Shown: piece by piece, positions 9,601 to 16,431 of the stretch
How the letters are laid out: each line of letters opens with the position of its first letter
Position numbering within the stretch: position 1 is the first letter of the stretch
Source of the DNA: Massilia pinisoli
GTDB taxonomy: Bacteria > Pseudomonadota > Gammaproteobacteria > Burkholderiales > Burkholderiaceae_D
Length of the DNA stretch: 64,000 nucleotides
Reading direction: 5' to 3'
Assembly (NCBI RefSeq): GCF_024753285.1
Contig: NZ_JANUGW010000002.1
Location: forward strand, 372,001-436,000
Translations under genes and position numbers: made by a program
Notes under the pieces: model-generated
Seen by the model: only the letters and a program-made list of their open reading frames with translations
Database searches by the model: none
What the model was told of the DNA's origin: nothing

Positions 9601-12600
9601 TCGCGGCGATCTGGTGCGAAGTACTGGGGCTGGCGGCGGTCGGCATCGACGACAGTTTCTTCGACGTGGGCGGCCATTCGCTGAACCTCGTCGAAGTGGA
9701 GGTCGCGCTGGAGCGGACACTGGGCCTCGCCGTGCCGACCATGGACCTGTTCCGCTTCCCGACCATCCGCGCGCTCGCCGGCCATCTGGACGGCGCGTCC
9801 GATGCGCATGCCGCGCCCGACACGCAGCCGACATCCTCCGCGGCTGCCGCTGGTGATGCCGGCACCGACATCGCCATCGTCGGCATGGCCGGGCGCTTCC
9901 CCGGTGCCGACGACGTCGACACCTTCTGGCGCAACCTGTGCGACGGCGTGGAGTCGATCCGCGACCTGGACGACGAGACGTTGCGCGACGCCGGCGTCGC
10001 CGCGGCGCAGCTGGACGACCCGCGCTACGTGCGGCGCAAGGGCGTGCTGGACGACGTCGCCCGTTTCGATGCGCCGTTCTTCGGCTATCCGCCGCGCGAA
10101 GCGCTGTTGATGGATCCGCAGCAGCGCCTGTTCCTCGAGGTGGGCTGGCAGGCGCTGGAGCATGCGGGCTACGACGGCCAGACCTACGGCGGCCGGATCG
10201 GCGTGGTGGGCGGCATTGGGCGCGCCGCCTACATGCTGCATTTCCTCGACACGCATCCGGAATCGGCCGCCGAACTGTTCCAGACGACGATCCTGAACGA
10301 GAAGGATTTCCTGGCCACGCGGCTGGCCTATAAACTGAACCTGCGCGGCCCCGCGCTGACGGTGCAGACGGCATGTTCGACGTCGCTGGTCGCCGTGCAC
10401 GTCGCCTGCCAGCAGCTGCTGCAGCGCGACTGCGACATGGCGCTGGCGGGTGGCGTCGCGATCGAAGTGCCGCATGGCGCCGGCTACCAGTACCAGGAAG
10501 GGCACATCCTGTCGCCGGACGGGCGCTGCCGGGCGTTCGATGCGCACGCCAACGGCACGGTGCGCGGCAGCGGCGGCGCGGTCGTGGTCCTGAAGCGGCT
10601 GGCCGATGCGGTGCGCGACGGCGATACCGTCTGGGCCGTGATCAAGGGCTCGGCCATCAACAACGACGGCGCCGTCAAGGTCGGCTACACCGCACCGAGC
10701 GTGGACGGCCAGGCCGAAGTCATCGAACAAGGGTTGCAGCGCGCCGGCGTCGATCCGCGCACGATCGGACTGGTCGAGGCGCACGGCACCGCGACGCCGC
10801 TGGGCGACCCGATCGAAGTGGCCGCGCTGACGCTCGCCTGGCGCAAACACACGCGCGACCGCGGCTATTGCATGCTCGGGTCGGTCAAGACCAACGTCGG
10901 CCACCTGGATGCGGCGGCCGGCGTGACGGGCCTGATCAAGGCGGCGCTGGCCCTGCATCACGGCGTCGTCCCGCCGACCTTGCATTTCCAGTCCCCGAAT
11001 CCCAAGCTGGACCTCGGCAACAGCCCGTTCACCGTCAACACGGCCCTCGCGTCCTGGCCGGCGACGGATGCGCCGCGGCGCGCGGCCGTCAGCTCGTTCG
11101 GCATCGGCGGCACCAATGCGCACGTCGTGCTGGAGCAGGCGCCCGCGCCTGCGGCAGCGACGAACGCCGAAGGCCCGCAACTGATCACGTTGTCGGCGCG
11201 CTCGGCCACGGCGCTGACCGCGATGAGCGCGAGGCTCGCGCAGCACCTGCTTGCGCACCCGGACGCCGGCCTGGCGGACATCGCGCACACCCTGCAGACA
11301 GGGCGCGCACAACTGCCGCACCGCCGCGCCGTGGTGGCCGCCAGCCACGCCGCCGCGGCCGCCGCGCTGGCGGCGCCCGCGGCGGCGCATGCCGGCACGG
11401 GCGGGCGCGTGACGTTCCTGTTCCCGGGCCAGGGATTGCAGAAGGTCGGGATGGGCCGCGGGCTGTACCAGGCCGTGCCGCAGTTCCGCGCGTGCGTCGA
11501 CGAGTGTGCCGCCATGCTGCAGGCGGAAGTCGGTTGCGACCTGCGTGCCTTGCTGTATCCGGAACCGGGCCAGGAAGAGGAAGCAGGGCGGCGGCTGGCC
11601 GACACGGCGATCACGCAGCCGGCCATGTTCGTCGTGGAGTACGCGCTGGCGCGCCAGCTGATGCACTGGGGCATTCAGCCCGACGCGATGATGGGACACA
11701 GCCTGGGCGAGTACGTGGCGGCCTGTCTCGCCGGCGTGATGTCGCTGCCGGATGCGCTGAAGCTCGTGTGCGCCCGCGGACAACTGATCCGGCAACTGCC
11801 CGGCGGTGCGATGCTCGCGGTGGAAGCGTCGCCCGAGCAGGTGCAGCCTTTCGTCGGCGCCGGCGTCGACCTGGCCGTGATGAACGGCCCGCAAGCGTGC
11901 GTGCTGGCGGGCCCGCACGACGCCATCGCGGCGGTCAAGGGCGCGCTGGAACGAGCGGGCCTGCGCCACAAGCTGATCCCGACCTCGCACGCCTTCCATT
12001 CGGCCATGCTCGATCCGGTGCTGGCGCAGTTCCGCGCGCGCGTGGCCGACGTCGCGCTGCACGCGCCGCGCATCCCGTATGTCACGAACGTCACGGGCAC
12101 GTGGGTCACGGACGCCCAGGCGACGGACCCCGATCATTGGGTCCGGCACCTGCGCGGCACCGTACGTTTCGCACAGGGGCTGGAGCTGCTGCTCGACACG
12201 GCGGACGGCATCTATCTCGAAGTGGGGCCGGGGCAGGGCTTCAGCGCCATCCTCAAGCGTCATCCGCGCAAGGGGATGGTGGCTCTGGCCATGCCTTGCC
12301 TGGGCCACGCGGCGCAGCCGTCCGACCACGACGCGCTGCTCGCGTGCCTCGGGCAGCTCTGGACGGCCCACGCCGCCGCGCCGGCATGGCAGCACCTGCA
12401 TGGGGACGGTGCGCGGTGTCGCGTGCCGTTGCCGGTATATCCGTTCGACCGTCATCGCTACTGGCCGCAAGCGAGGACGGCGCCGACGCGTGTGGCCGGG
12501 CCAGTGCTGGCGTCCGACGCGGTCCGGTGCGGTGCCTCCAGCGAACGCGTGATGCCGACGGCGCACCCGGTGCTGTTTGAGGACGAGATCGAACGCCGGG

Positions 12601-13631
12601 TGGCGCGCGTGTTCGCCGACGTCCTCGGCGTCGAGTCGGCGGCGCGGGACGACAGTTTCTTCGATCTGGGCGGCACGTCGCTGTCCGCGCTGAGCGTCCT
12701 GATCAGCCTCGAGCAGATCGTCGCGCGCGAGCTGCCGAACGCCATCCTGATCGAGAACCCGACGGTGAGTGGCCTGGCGCGCGCGCTGCGCGCGGGCGCG
12801 CAGGGAGAAGGTTCGCGCCTGATCGGGTTGCGTGCCACGGGCAGCGCCGCGCCGATATTCTGCATCCATCCGTACGGCGGGCACACGACCGGCTACGTCG
12901 ACCTGGTGCGCCGGATGGGGCCGGAGCAGCCCGTGTTCGGCATCCAGGCGCGCGGCCTGCAAGGAGAAGCGGCGCCGCTGCGCACGATCGAGGCGATGGC
13001 TGCGGACTACATCGGTCTCGTCAAGGCGCACCAGCCGTCCGGCCCGTATCGCCTGGCCGGCCATTCGATGGGCGGTTGCATCGCCTACGAAATGGCGCAG
13101 CAGCTGACCCGCGCCGGAGACAGCGTCGCGCTGCTCGCATTGTTCGACTCGCGCGCGCAGAACGCCAGTGCGCAGCCGCTGTATCGCAACGGCGCCTACG
13201 GCCGCATGGCCAGCAAGGACTGGCTCAGCGACGACGCCGTGATGCTGGGCATCCTGTTTCCCAAGCTGGACATGGACTGGGAATCGCTGCGTGCCGCGCC
13301 GCCGGCGCAGCAGTGGTTGCTGGTCAAGGATGCGATCGTGGGCCAGGGATTGCTGCCGTCCGGGACCGGGCAGGGGCAGGTGGAACAGCTGCTGGCGGTC
13401 ACCCGCGCCAACGACGAGGCCTTGCGCACGTATCGTCCGTGCGCCTATGACGGCGACGTGCTGCTGTTCTGCGGCAGCGAAGGCTTTGCCCCGCAATTCG
13501 GCGAACCCGACCTGGGGTGGGGCGAGCTGGTGCGCGGCACGCTGAACACGATGGTGGTGCCGGGCACGCACCACACGATCATGGGCGGTACCGGCGCGCA
13601 GGCGATCGCACGGCGTTTGGTGGGGCGCTAG
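6627..13631 (+). CDS. Hybrid NRPS-PKS, C-A-PCP-KS-AT-ACP-TE
   Basis: One 2334-residue assembly line. The order is condensation (about 18-445; HHIAGD at 145-150), adenylation (about 480-960; YTSGSTGRPKG near 635), PCP (GGHSL, carrier Ser1018), ketosynthase (about 1080-1510; TACSTS with Cys1250, EAHGTATPLGDP, KTNVGHLDAA), acyltransferase (about 1595-1900; GHSLG Ser1692; HAFH, typical of malonyl-CoA), ACP (GGTSL, Ser2018) and thioesterase (GHSMGG Ser2147; GTHH near the end). Aligned by eye to GrsA, the adenylation pocket reads D-A-S-S-I-A-A-V-C plus the terminal Lys, close to Phe/Tyr pockets. No ketoreductase, dehydratase or methyltransferase is present, so an amino acid extended once to a beta-keto thioester is expected. 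No phosphopantetheinyl transferase, tailoring enzyme or dedicated exporter is adjacent. Confidence 0.95.
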   Translation: MHNAPSSNNGPAGPASTMLSRGQRAMWFLWNLNPRGAEYGLPMAWTIRDALDVDALRAALQGLVDRHPVLRTTYAAPAGEPVQVVHAAAPVAFDHVDAAGWDAPRLHARLTQAAEAPFDLEHGPVFRTHLFARGRDEHVLLLNCHHIAGDTWSLIVMMEELGVLYRARLAGQAAQLPWPGSLPFEAYVDWQQRLLESPRGEGHWSYWREQLTAPPTLGLPTDRPRAPVQRHAGAGQPFTLDAELTARVRALAREEGVTFYTVLLAAFYVMLYRYTGQDDLVVGSPRFGRPPEGFERTVGYFASPCALRVQVDGAASFGTFLRQVREVLVGAKEHQDFPFPLIVERLGLPRDPSRGPVFQVAFTYQKAQLPHMQGVAAARMGVGGVRLDLSGLALESYPLEQRTVKFDLDLVVEEVDGCLRGVCWYDTDLWNHDSIAYLVGHYQALLQQAVRDPALAVNHVPMLTPPERAAMAAWNATDADFPQACAYRLFERHAASAPSAPALDVDGGTLTYDALNRRANRLAHYLRRLGLRRGQVAGVSVERGRPELVVAVLAVMKAGGVYLPLDPDYPQDRLAYMLEDADVQFLLTHAAAVDRLPAGAARRVLLDTDWDGSVQDADTNLPDSPGPHDLAYVIYTSGSTGRPKGVQLEHRGLTNMAHLKRGAFQVDPASRMLLFASSSFDASISEIFTTLAAGACLCLAPKMALIPGSALVDTLRRHAVTVVTLPPSVLALLRPDDVPALKTVITAGEACSLELARRWSGKVRMLNAYGPTEATVCTTMAVLHPDLERVSIGGPISNMRVHVLDARLQPVPVGVPGELHIAGIGLARGYLGRPDLTAERFIPNPFGAPGERMYKSGDLVRHLPDGSLEFLGRLDHQVKIRGFRIELGEVDAILASHPDVRETLVLARDDGGVQSIVAYAIAHEGAALSAADLRAHAQGKLPDFMVPASVTMLDAWPTTPNGKIDRNALPAPGARRDGAAGQAPRNPLERQIAAIWCEVLGLAAVGIDDSFFDVGGHSLNLVEVEVALERTLGLAVPTMDLFRFPTIRALAGHLDGASDAHAAPDTQPTSSAAAAGDAGTDIAIVGMAGRFPGADDVDTFWRNLCDGVESIRDLDDETLRDAGVAAAQLDDPRYVRRKGVLDDVARFDAPFFGYPPREALLMDPQQRLFLEVGWQALEHAGYDGQTYGGRIGVVGGIGRAAYMLHFLDTHPESAAELFQTTILNEKDFLATRLAYKLNLRGPALTVQTACSTSLVAVHVACQQLLQRDCDMALAGGVAIEVPHGAGYQYQEGHILSPDGRCRAFDAHANGTVRGSGGAVVVLKRLADAVRDGDTVWAVIKGSAINNDGAVKVGYTAPSVDGQAEVIEQGLQRAGVDPRTIGLVEAHGTATPLGDPIEVAALTLAWRKHTRDRGYCMLGSVKTNVGHLDAAAGVTGLIKAALALHHGVVPPTLHFQSPNPKLDLGNSPFTVNTALASWPATDAPRRAAVSSFGIGGTNAHVVLEQAPAPAAATNAEGPQLITLSARSATALTAMSARLAQHLLAHPDAGLADIAHTLQTGRAQLPHRRAVVAASHAAAAAALAAPAAAHAGTGGRVTFLFPGQGLQKVGMGRGLYQAVPQFRACVDECAAMLQAEVGCDLRALLYPEPGQEEEAGRRLADTAITQPAMFVVEYALARQLMHWGIQPDAMMGHSLGEYVAACLAGVMSLPDALKLVCARGQLIRQLPGGAMLAVEASPEQVQPFVGAGVDLAVMNGPQACVLAGPHDAIAAVKGALERAGLRHKLIPTSHAFHSAMLDPVLAQFRARVADVALHAPRIPYVTNVTGTWVTDAQATDPDHWVRHLRGTVRFAQGLELLLDTADGIYLEVGPGQGFSAILKRHPRKGMVALAMPCLGHAAQPSDHDALLACLGQLWTAHAAAPAWQHLHGDGARCRVPLPVYPFDRHRYWPQARTAPTRVAGPVLASDAVRCGASSERVMPTAHPVLFEDEIERRVARVFADVLGVESAARDDSFFDLGGTSLSALSVLISLEQIVARELPNAILIENPTVSGLARALRAGAQGEGSRLIGLRATGSAAPIFCIHPYGGHTTGYVDLVRRMGPEQPVFGIQARGLQGEAAPLRTIEAMAADYIGLVKAHQPSGPYRLAGHSMGGCIAYEMAQQLTRAGDSVALLALFDSRAQNASAQPLYRNGAYGRMASKDWLSDDAVMLGILFPKLDMDWESLRAAPPAQQWLLVKDAIVGQGLLPSGTGQGQVEQLLAVTRANDEALRTYRPCAYDGDVLLFCGSEGFAPQFGEPDLGWGELVRGTLNTMVVPGTHHTIMGGTGAQAIARRLVGR

Positions 13632-13703
13632 CGTGCAGGCGCCGGCTTTCGCTCACGTTAAGTGCTCGAAAAACATGTCGGCGATTCGCGAAAAATGTAA
13701 AAC

Positions 13704-13723
13704 ACGGCCGCAATCGTGGCCGT
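13704..13723 (+). terminator. Weak hairpin after the NRPS-PKS gene
   Basis: ACGGCC and GGCCGT form a 6-bp stem around an 8-base loop, about 70 bases past the NRPS-PKS stop. The following TATCGTTT is only weakly T-rich. It could end the NRPS-PKS transcript. Confidence 0.35.
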
Positions 13724-13771
13724 TATCGTTTCAATCCTTATGAAGGGAGTTTCGTCAAACCAGGAGAAGAT

Positions 13772-14635
13772 ATGAGACATGTGTGGACCGTATTACTTTT
13801 CACGACGCTCGTTGCTTGCGGAGGCGGGACAGGCGCCACCGGCGCGTCGACATCTGCAACCGAGTCGGCTTCGCCACCGCCGCCTCCCGTCGCCTCGCCG
13901 GCGACGAGCACCGCGGGCTGCGGCAGCGGTTCCAAGCTGACCACCGGCATGCATTCGCTCAGCAGCGACGGACTCCAGCGCAGCTACTGGGTCGAGATGC
14001 CGGCCTCCTACGACCGCAACAAGACCTATCCCGTCATCATCGGGCTGCACTGGCGAGACGGCAGCGCCGCCGATGTCTACGGTTGGAGCGGCTTTTTCGG
14101 GCTGAAGAATTTGTACGGCGACAATGCCATCTTCGTTGCCCCGGAGGGCCTGGACAAGGGGTGGGCCAACACTAACGACCGCGACATCCGCTTCATGCGC
14201 GCCATGATCGGCGAGGTCCAGCAGGGCGCGTGCACCGACGCGCAGCGTGTGTTCGCTACCGGCTTCAGCTTTGGCGGGATGATGTCCAACGCCATTGGCT
14301 GCGAGATGGGCGACGTGGTGCGGGCGATCGCGCCCATGTCCGGGTCGCTCTGGAGCGGCTGTGCCGGTTCTTCGTACAAGGTGGCGGCCATGTTCATCCA
14401 CGCGAAGGACGACAACACCGTACCGTACTCGGCGGGGATGGAAGCGCGCGATGTTTTCCTGAAGCGCAATAGCTGCAGTGCCACTACGGTGCCGGTGGGA
14501 AGTCACGGCTGCGTCGAATACCAGGGCTGCGACAGCGGCAAGCCCGTACTCTGGTGCGGCACCGAGACCGGCGGACACTGGTACCCCAATTTCTCGGCGC
14601 AGGAGTCCAAGGCGTTCTTCGATCGGTTCAAGTAG
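13772..14635 (+). CDS. CE1-type esterase lipoprotein (LpqC/feruloyl or acetylxylan esterase-like)
   Basis: This 287-residue alpha/beta hydrolase starts at the ATG at 13772, behind GGAGAAG. The N-terminus MRHVWTVLLFTTLVACGGG is a lipoprotein signal (lipidated Cys16), followed by a Ser/Pro/Thr-rich linker to about residue 50. The catalytic part has the oxyanion region YPVIIGLHW, the nucleophile elbow GFSFGG, an acid candidate in HAKDDNTVPY, and His in GGHWYP. This pattern is shared by poly(3-hydroxybutyrate) depolymerase/LpqC proteins and CE1 feruloyl or acetylxylan esterases. The many Cys (GCEMGD, GCAGSS, SCSATT, GCVEYQGC, LWCG) suggest several disulfides. Because the neighbours are a GH115 glucuronidase and a sugar transporter, a xylan side-chain esterase is the best inference. 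Confidence 0.8.
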   Translation: MRHVWTVLLFTTLVACGGGTGATGASTSATESASPPPPPVASPATSTAGCGSGSKLTTGMHSLSSDGLQRSYWVEMPASYDRNKTYPVIIGLHWRDGSAADVYGWSGFFGLKNLYGDNAIFVAPEGLDKGWANTNDRDIRFMRAMIGEVQQGACTDAQRVFATGFSFGGMMSNAIGCEMGDVVRAIAPMSGSLWSGCAGSSYKVAAMFIHAKDDNTVPYSAGMEARDVFLKRNSCSATTVPVGSHGCVEYQGCDSGKPVLWCGTETGGHWYPNFSAQESKAFFDRFK

Positions 14636-14660
14636 TCGACCACAGTCCCGGTAAAAGCGA

Positions 14661-14693
14661 AAGGCCGTCGATGATTCGATCATCGACGGCCTT
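14661..14693. terminator. Bidirectional terminator between esterase and sugar porter
   Basis: A perfect 15-bp stem (14661-14675 pairing with 14679-14693, arms AAGGCCGTCGATGAT and its complement) encloses the loop TCG. It lies between two convergent genes, 25 bases after each stop. A-rich flanks and the terminal CTT allow it to act on both strands. Confidence 0.85.
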
Positions 14694-14717
14694 CTTGCTG
14701 GCGGCTCTCGCGCGCCG

Positions 14718-16151
14718 TCAGCCTTCCATCTGCTCCAGTTCCTTGCCGCGCGTTTCATGCACGTAGCGGATCACGAAGTAGATCGAGATCACCGCGGCCA
14801 CCGTGTACAGGCCGTACGCGCCGGCCAGGCCGATGCTGGTGAGCAGCATCGGGAAGGTCACCGTGATCAGGAAGTTGGACGACCATTGGGCGGCGCCGGC
14901 AACGGCCAGCGCGGAACCGCGGATCTGGTTGGGGAACATCTCGCCTAGCATGACCCACATCACCGGGCCCCAGGAAATATTGAAGAAGATCACGTAGACA
15001 TTCGCCGCCACGAGGGCCAAGACGCCCAGCGAGCCGGACAGGGCCAGTTTGCCGTGCGCGTCGAGCGAGGCGCTGGCGAAGGCGTACGTCACGAGGCCGA
15101 GCGTCACCGCCATGCCGGCCGAACCGATCCACAGCAGGGGCTTGCGGCCGATGCGGTCGATCAGGAACACCGTGACGATGCAGGCGCCGATGCTCAGGCC
15201 GCCCGACAGGACGTTGATCAGCAGGGCATCGCTCTCGGAAAAGCCCACGGCCTGCCACAGCACCGCGCCGTAGTAGAACACCACGTTGATGCCGACCAGC
15301 TGCTGGAACGTCGCCAGGCCGATGCCGACCCACACGATCGGGCGCAGCTTGCCGGTGGCCTTGTTGATCAGGTCCGACAGGCGCGGACGATGGTGGTCTT
15401 CCGCCAGCGACACGTCGATCGAGTCGAACTTCGTGCGGGCCACGGCCGCGCCGTACAGGCGAGTCAGCACGGCCAGCGCCTCGTCCTTGCGCTTCTTGGC
15501 GACGAGGAAGCGCGGGCTTTCCGGGATCGTCAGCAGCAGCAGCAGGAACAGCACGGACGGAATCGCCATCATCCAGAACATCCAGCGCCATGCTTCCTGG
15601 CCCAGCCACAGCACGCCGGTCGACGCGCCGGCCTCGTGCGCGAGGAAATAGTTGCTCAGGAAAGCGCAGAACAGGCCGCTGATGATGGCGATCTGCTGCA
15701 CCGTCGCCAACCGGCCCCGGTAGCGGGCGGAGGCCACTTCGGCGATGTAGGCCGGCGACATCACGCTCGCGGCGCCGACGGCAAAGCCGCCCAGCACACG
15801 GGCGGCGACGAAGACGACCGACGTCGTCGCAAAGCCGGCACCCAGTGCCGACGTCAGGAACATCAGCGACGAGATCAGGAGCACGGTACGGCGGCCCCAC
15901 AGGTCGCCCAGGCGGCCGGCGCAGAAGGCGCCGAGCGCGCAGCCCAGCAGCATCGATGCGACTTCGAAGCCGAGCTCGGCATCGGTCGAATGGAAGGCCT
16001 GCTTCAGGCCGTCGACGGTGCCGTTGATGACGCCGCTGTCAAAGCCGAACAGGAAGCCGCCGATCGTGGCGACGCAGCTGATCAGGATGATGAGGCCGGT
16101 GTTTTCCGCCTCTTGTATGGGATTGGTGCTCTCTAGAGCAATACCGTTCAT
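14718..16151 (-). CDS. Sugar porter family MFS transporter
   Basis: This 477-residue inner-membrane protein has about twelve hydrophobic segments. It shows the sugar-porter signatures GRLGDLWGRR after TM2, PESPRFL in the central loop, QQLVGINVVFYY in TM7, DRIGRKPLL after TM8 and a C-terminal HETRGKELEQ. These match XylE/GalP/GlcP-like proton-coupled monosaccharide importers. A GAAGGAG ribosome site precedes the ATG. It is divergent from the GH115 alpha-glucuronidase, and the shared intergenic DNA holds two TAGCGCTA palindromes like the xyl-box of Xanthomonas. Uptake of xylose or another xylan-derived sugar is therefore the likely job, though the sugar cannot be read from sequence alone. Confidence 0.92.
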   Translation of the reverse strand: MNGIALESTNPIQEAENTGLIILISCVATIGGFLFGFDSGVINGTVDGLKQAFHSTDAELGFEVASMLLGCALGAFCAGRLGDLWGRRTVLLISSLMFLTSALGAGFATTSVVFVAARVLGGFAVGAASVMSPAYIAEVASARYRGRLATVQQIAIISGLFCAFLSNYFLAHEAGASTGVLWLGQEAWRWMFWMMAIPSVLFLLLLLTIPESPRFLVAKKRKDEALAVLTRLYGAAVARTKFDSIDVSLAEDHHRPRLSDLINKATGKLRPIVWVGIGLATFQQLVGINVVFYYGAVLWQAVGFSESDALLINVLSGGLSIGACIVTVFLIDRIGRKPLLWIGSAGMAVTLGLVTYAFASASLDAHGKLALSGSLGVLALVAANVYVIFFNISWGPVMWVMLGEMFPNQIRGSALAVAGAAQWSSNFLITVTFPMLLTSIGLAGAYGLYTVAAVISIYFVIRYVHETRGKELEQMEG

Positions 16152-16220
16152 GGTGTCTCCTTCGTTTGTTTTTACATCTGCGGCGGACGTCGCGAGCTAT
16201 AACATTTCATACCATCAAAC

Positions 16221-16234
16221 AAATAGCGCTAACA
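16221..16234. promoter_or_regulatory. Xyl-box-like operator, transporter side
   Basis: AAATAGCGCTAACA contains the palindromic core TAGCGCTA (16224-16231) and matches 11 of 14 positions of the xyl-box TGGTAGCGCTAACA described for LacI-type XylR in Xanthomonas. It lies about 70 bases upstream of the transporter ATG. Confidence 0.6.
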
Positions 16235-16342
16235 TCTTTGCGGAGTCTGGCCGATTTCGGTCTGTGTGTCAAATGCTATCGCTGCGACTACGCATCTGAT
16301 CGGAGCGGACTTCGTCCTACCGCGAAACTCCGAAAAAAGTCA

Positions 16343-16371
16343 TTTACTTGGTAGCGCTATCTCACTATAGT
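16343..16371 (+). promoter_or_regulatory. GH115 promoter with xyl-box-like operator in its spacer
   Basis: TTTACT (16343-16348) and TATAGT (16366-16371) are 17 bases apart. The 14-base TGGTAGCGCTATCT (16349-16362) fills that spacer and matches the Xanthomonas xyl-box at 12 of 14 positions. A repressor bound here would block RNA polymerase directly. No LacI gene lies in this window, so the regulator would be encoded elsewhere. Confidence 0.6.
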
Positions 16372-16431
16372 CCAGCCAGTCGCCGACGCCCTGCGTCGCC
16401 ATCCGTCCACCTGTCGAAAGGTCCTGCCGCG

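Noticed and set aside
6642..13574. 2310-codon open frame antisense to the NRPS-PKS gene
   Set aside because: Shadow frame caused by high GC; the product is Arg/Gln/His-rich and without domain motifs, while the plus strand has a complete set of NRPS-PKS active sites.
14718..16151. MFS gene as exporter of the NRPS-PKS product
   Set aside because: It carries sugar-porter signatures (PESPRFL, QQLVGIN, DRIGRKPL) and is divergent from GH115 with xyl-box-like sites.
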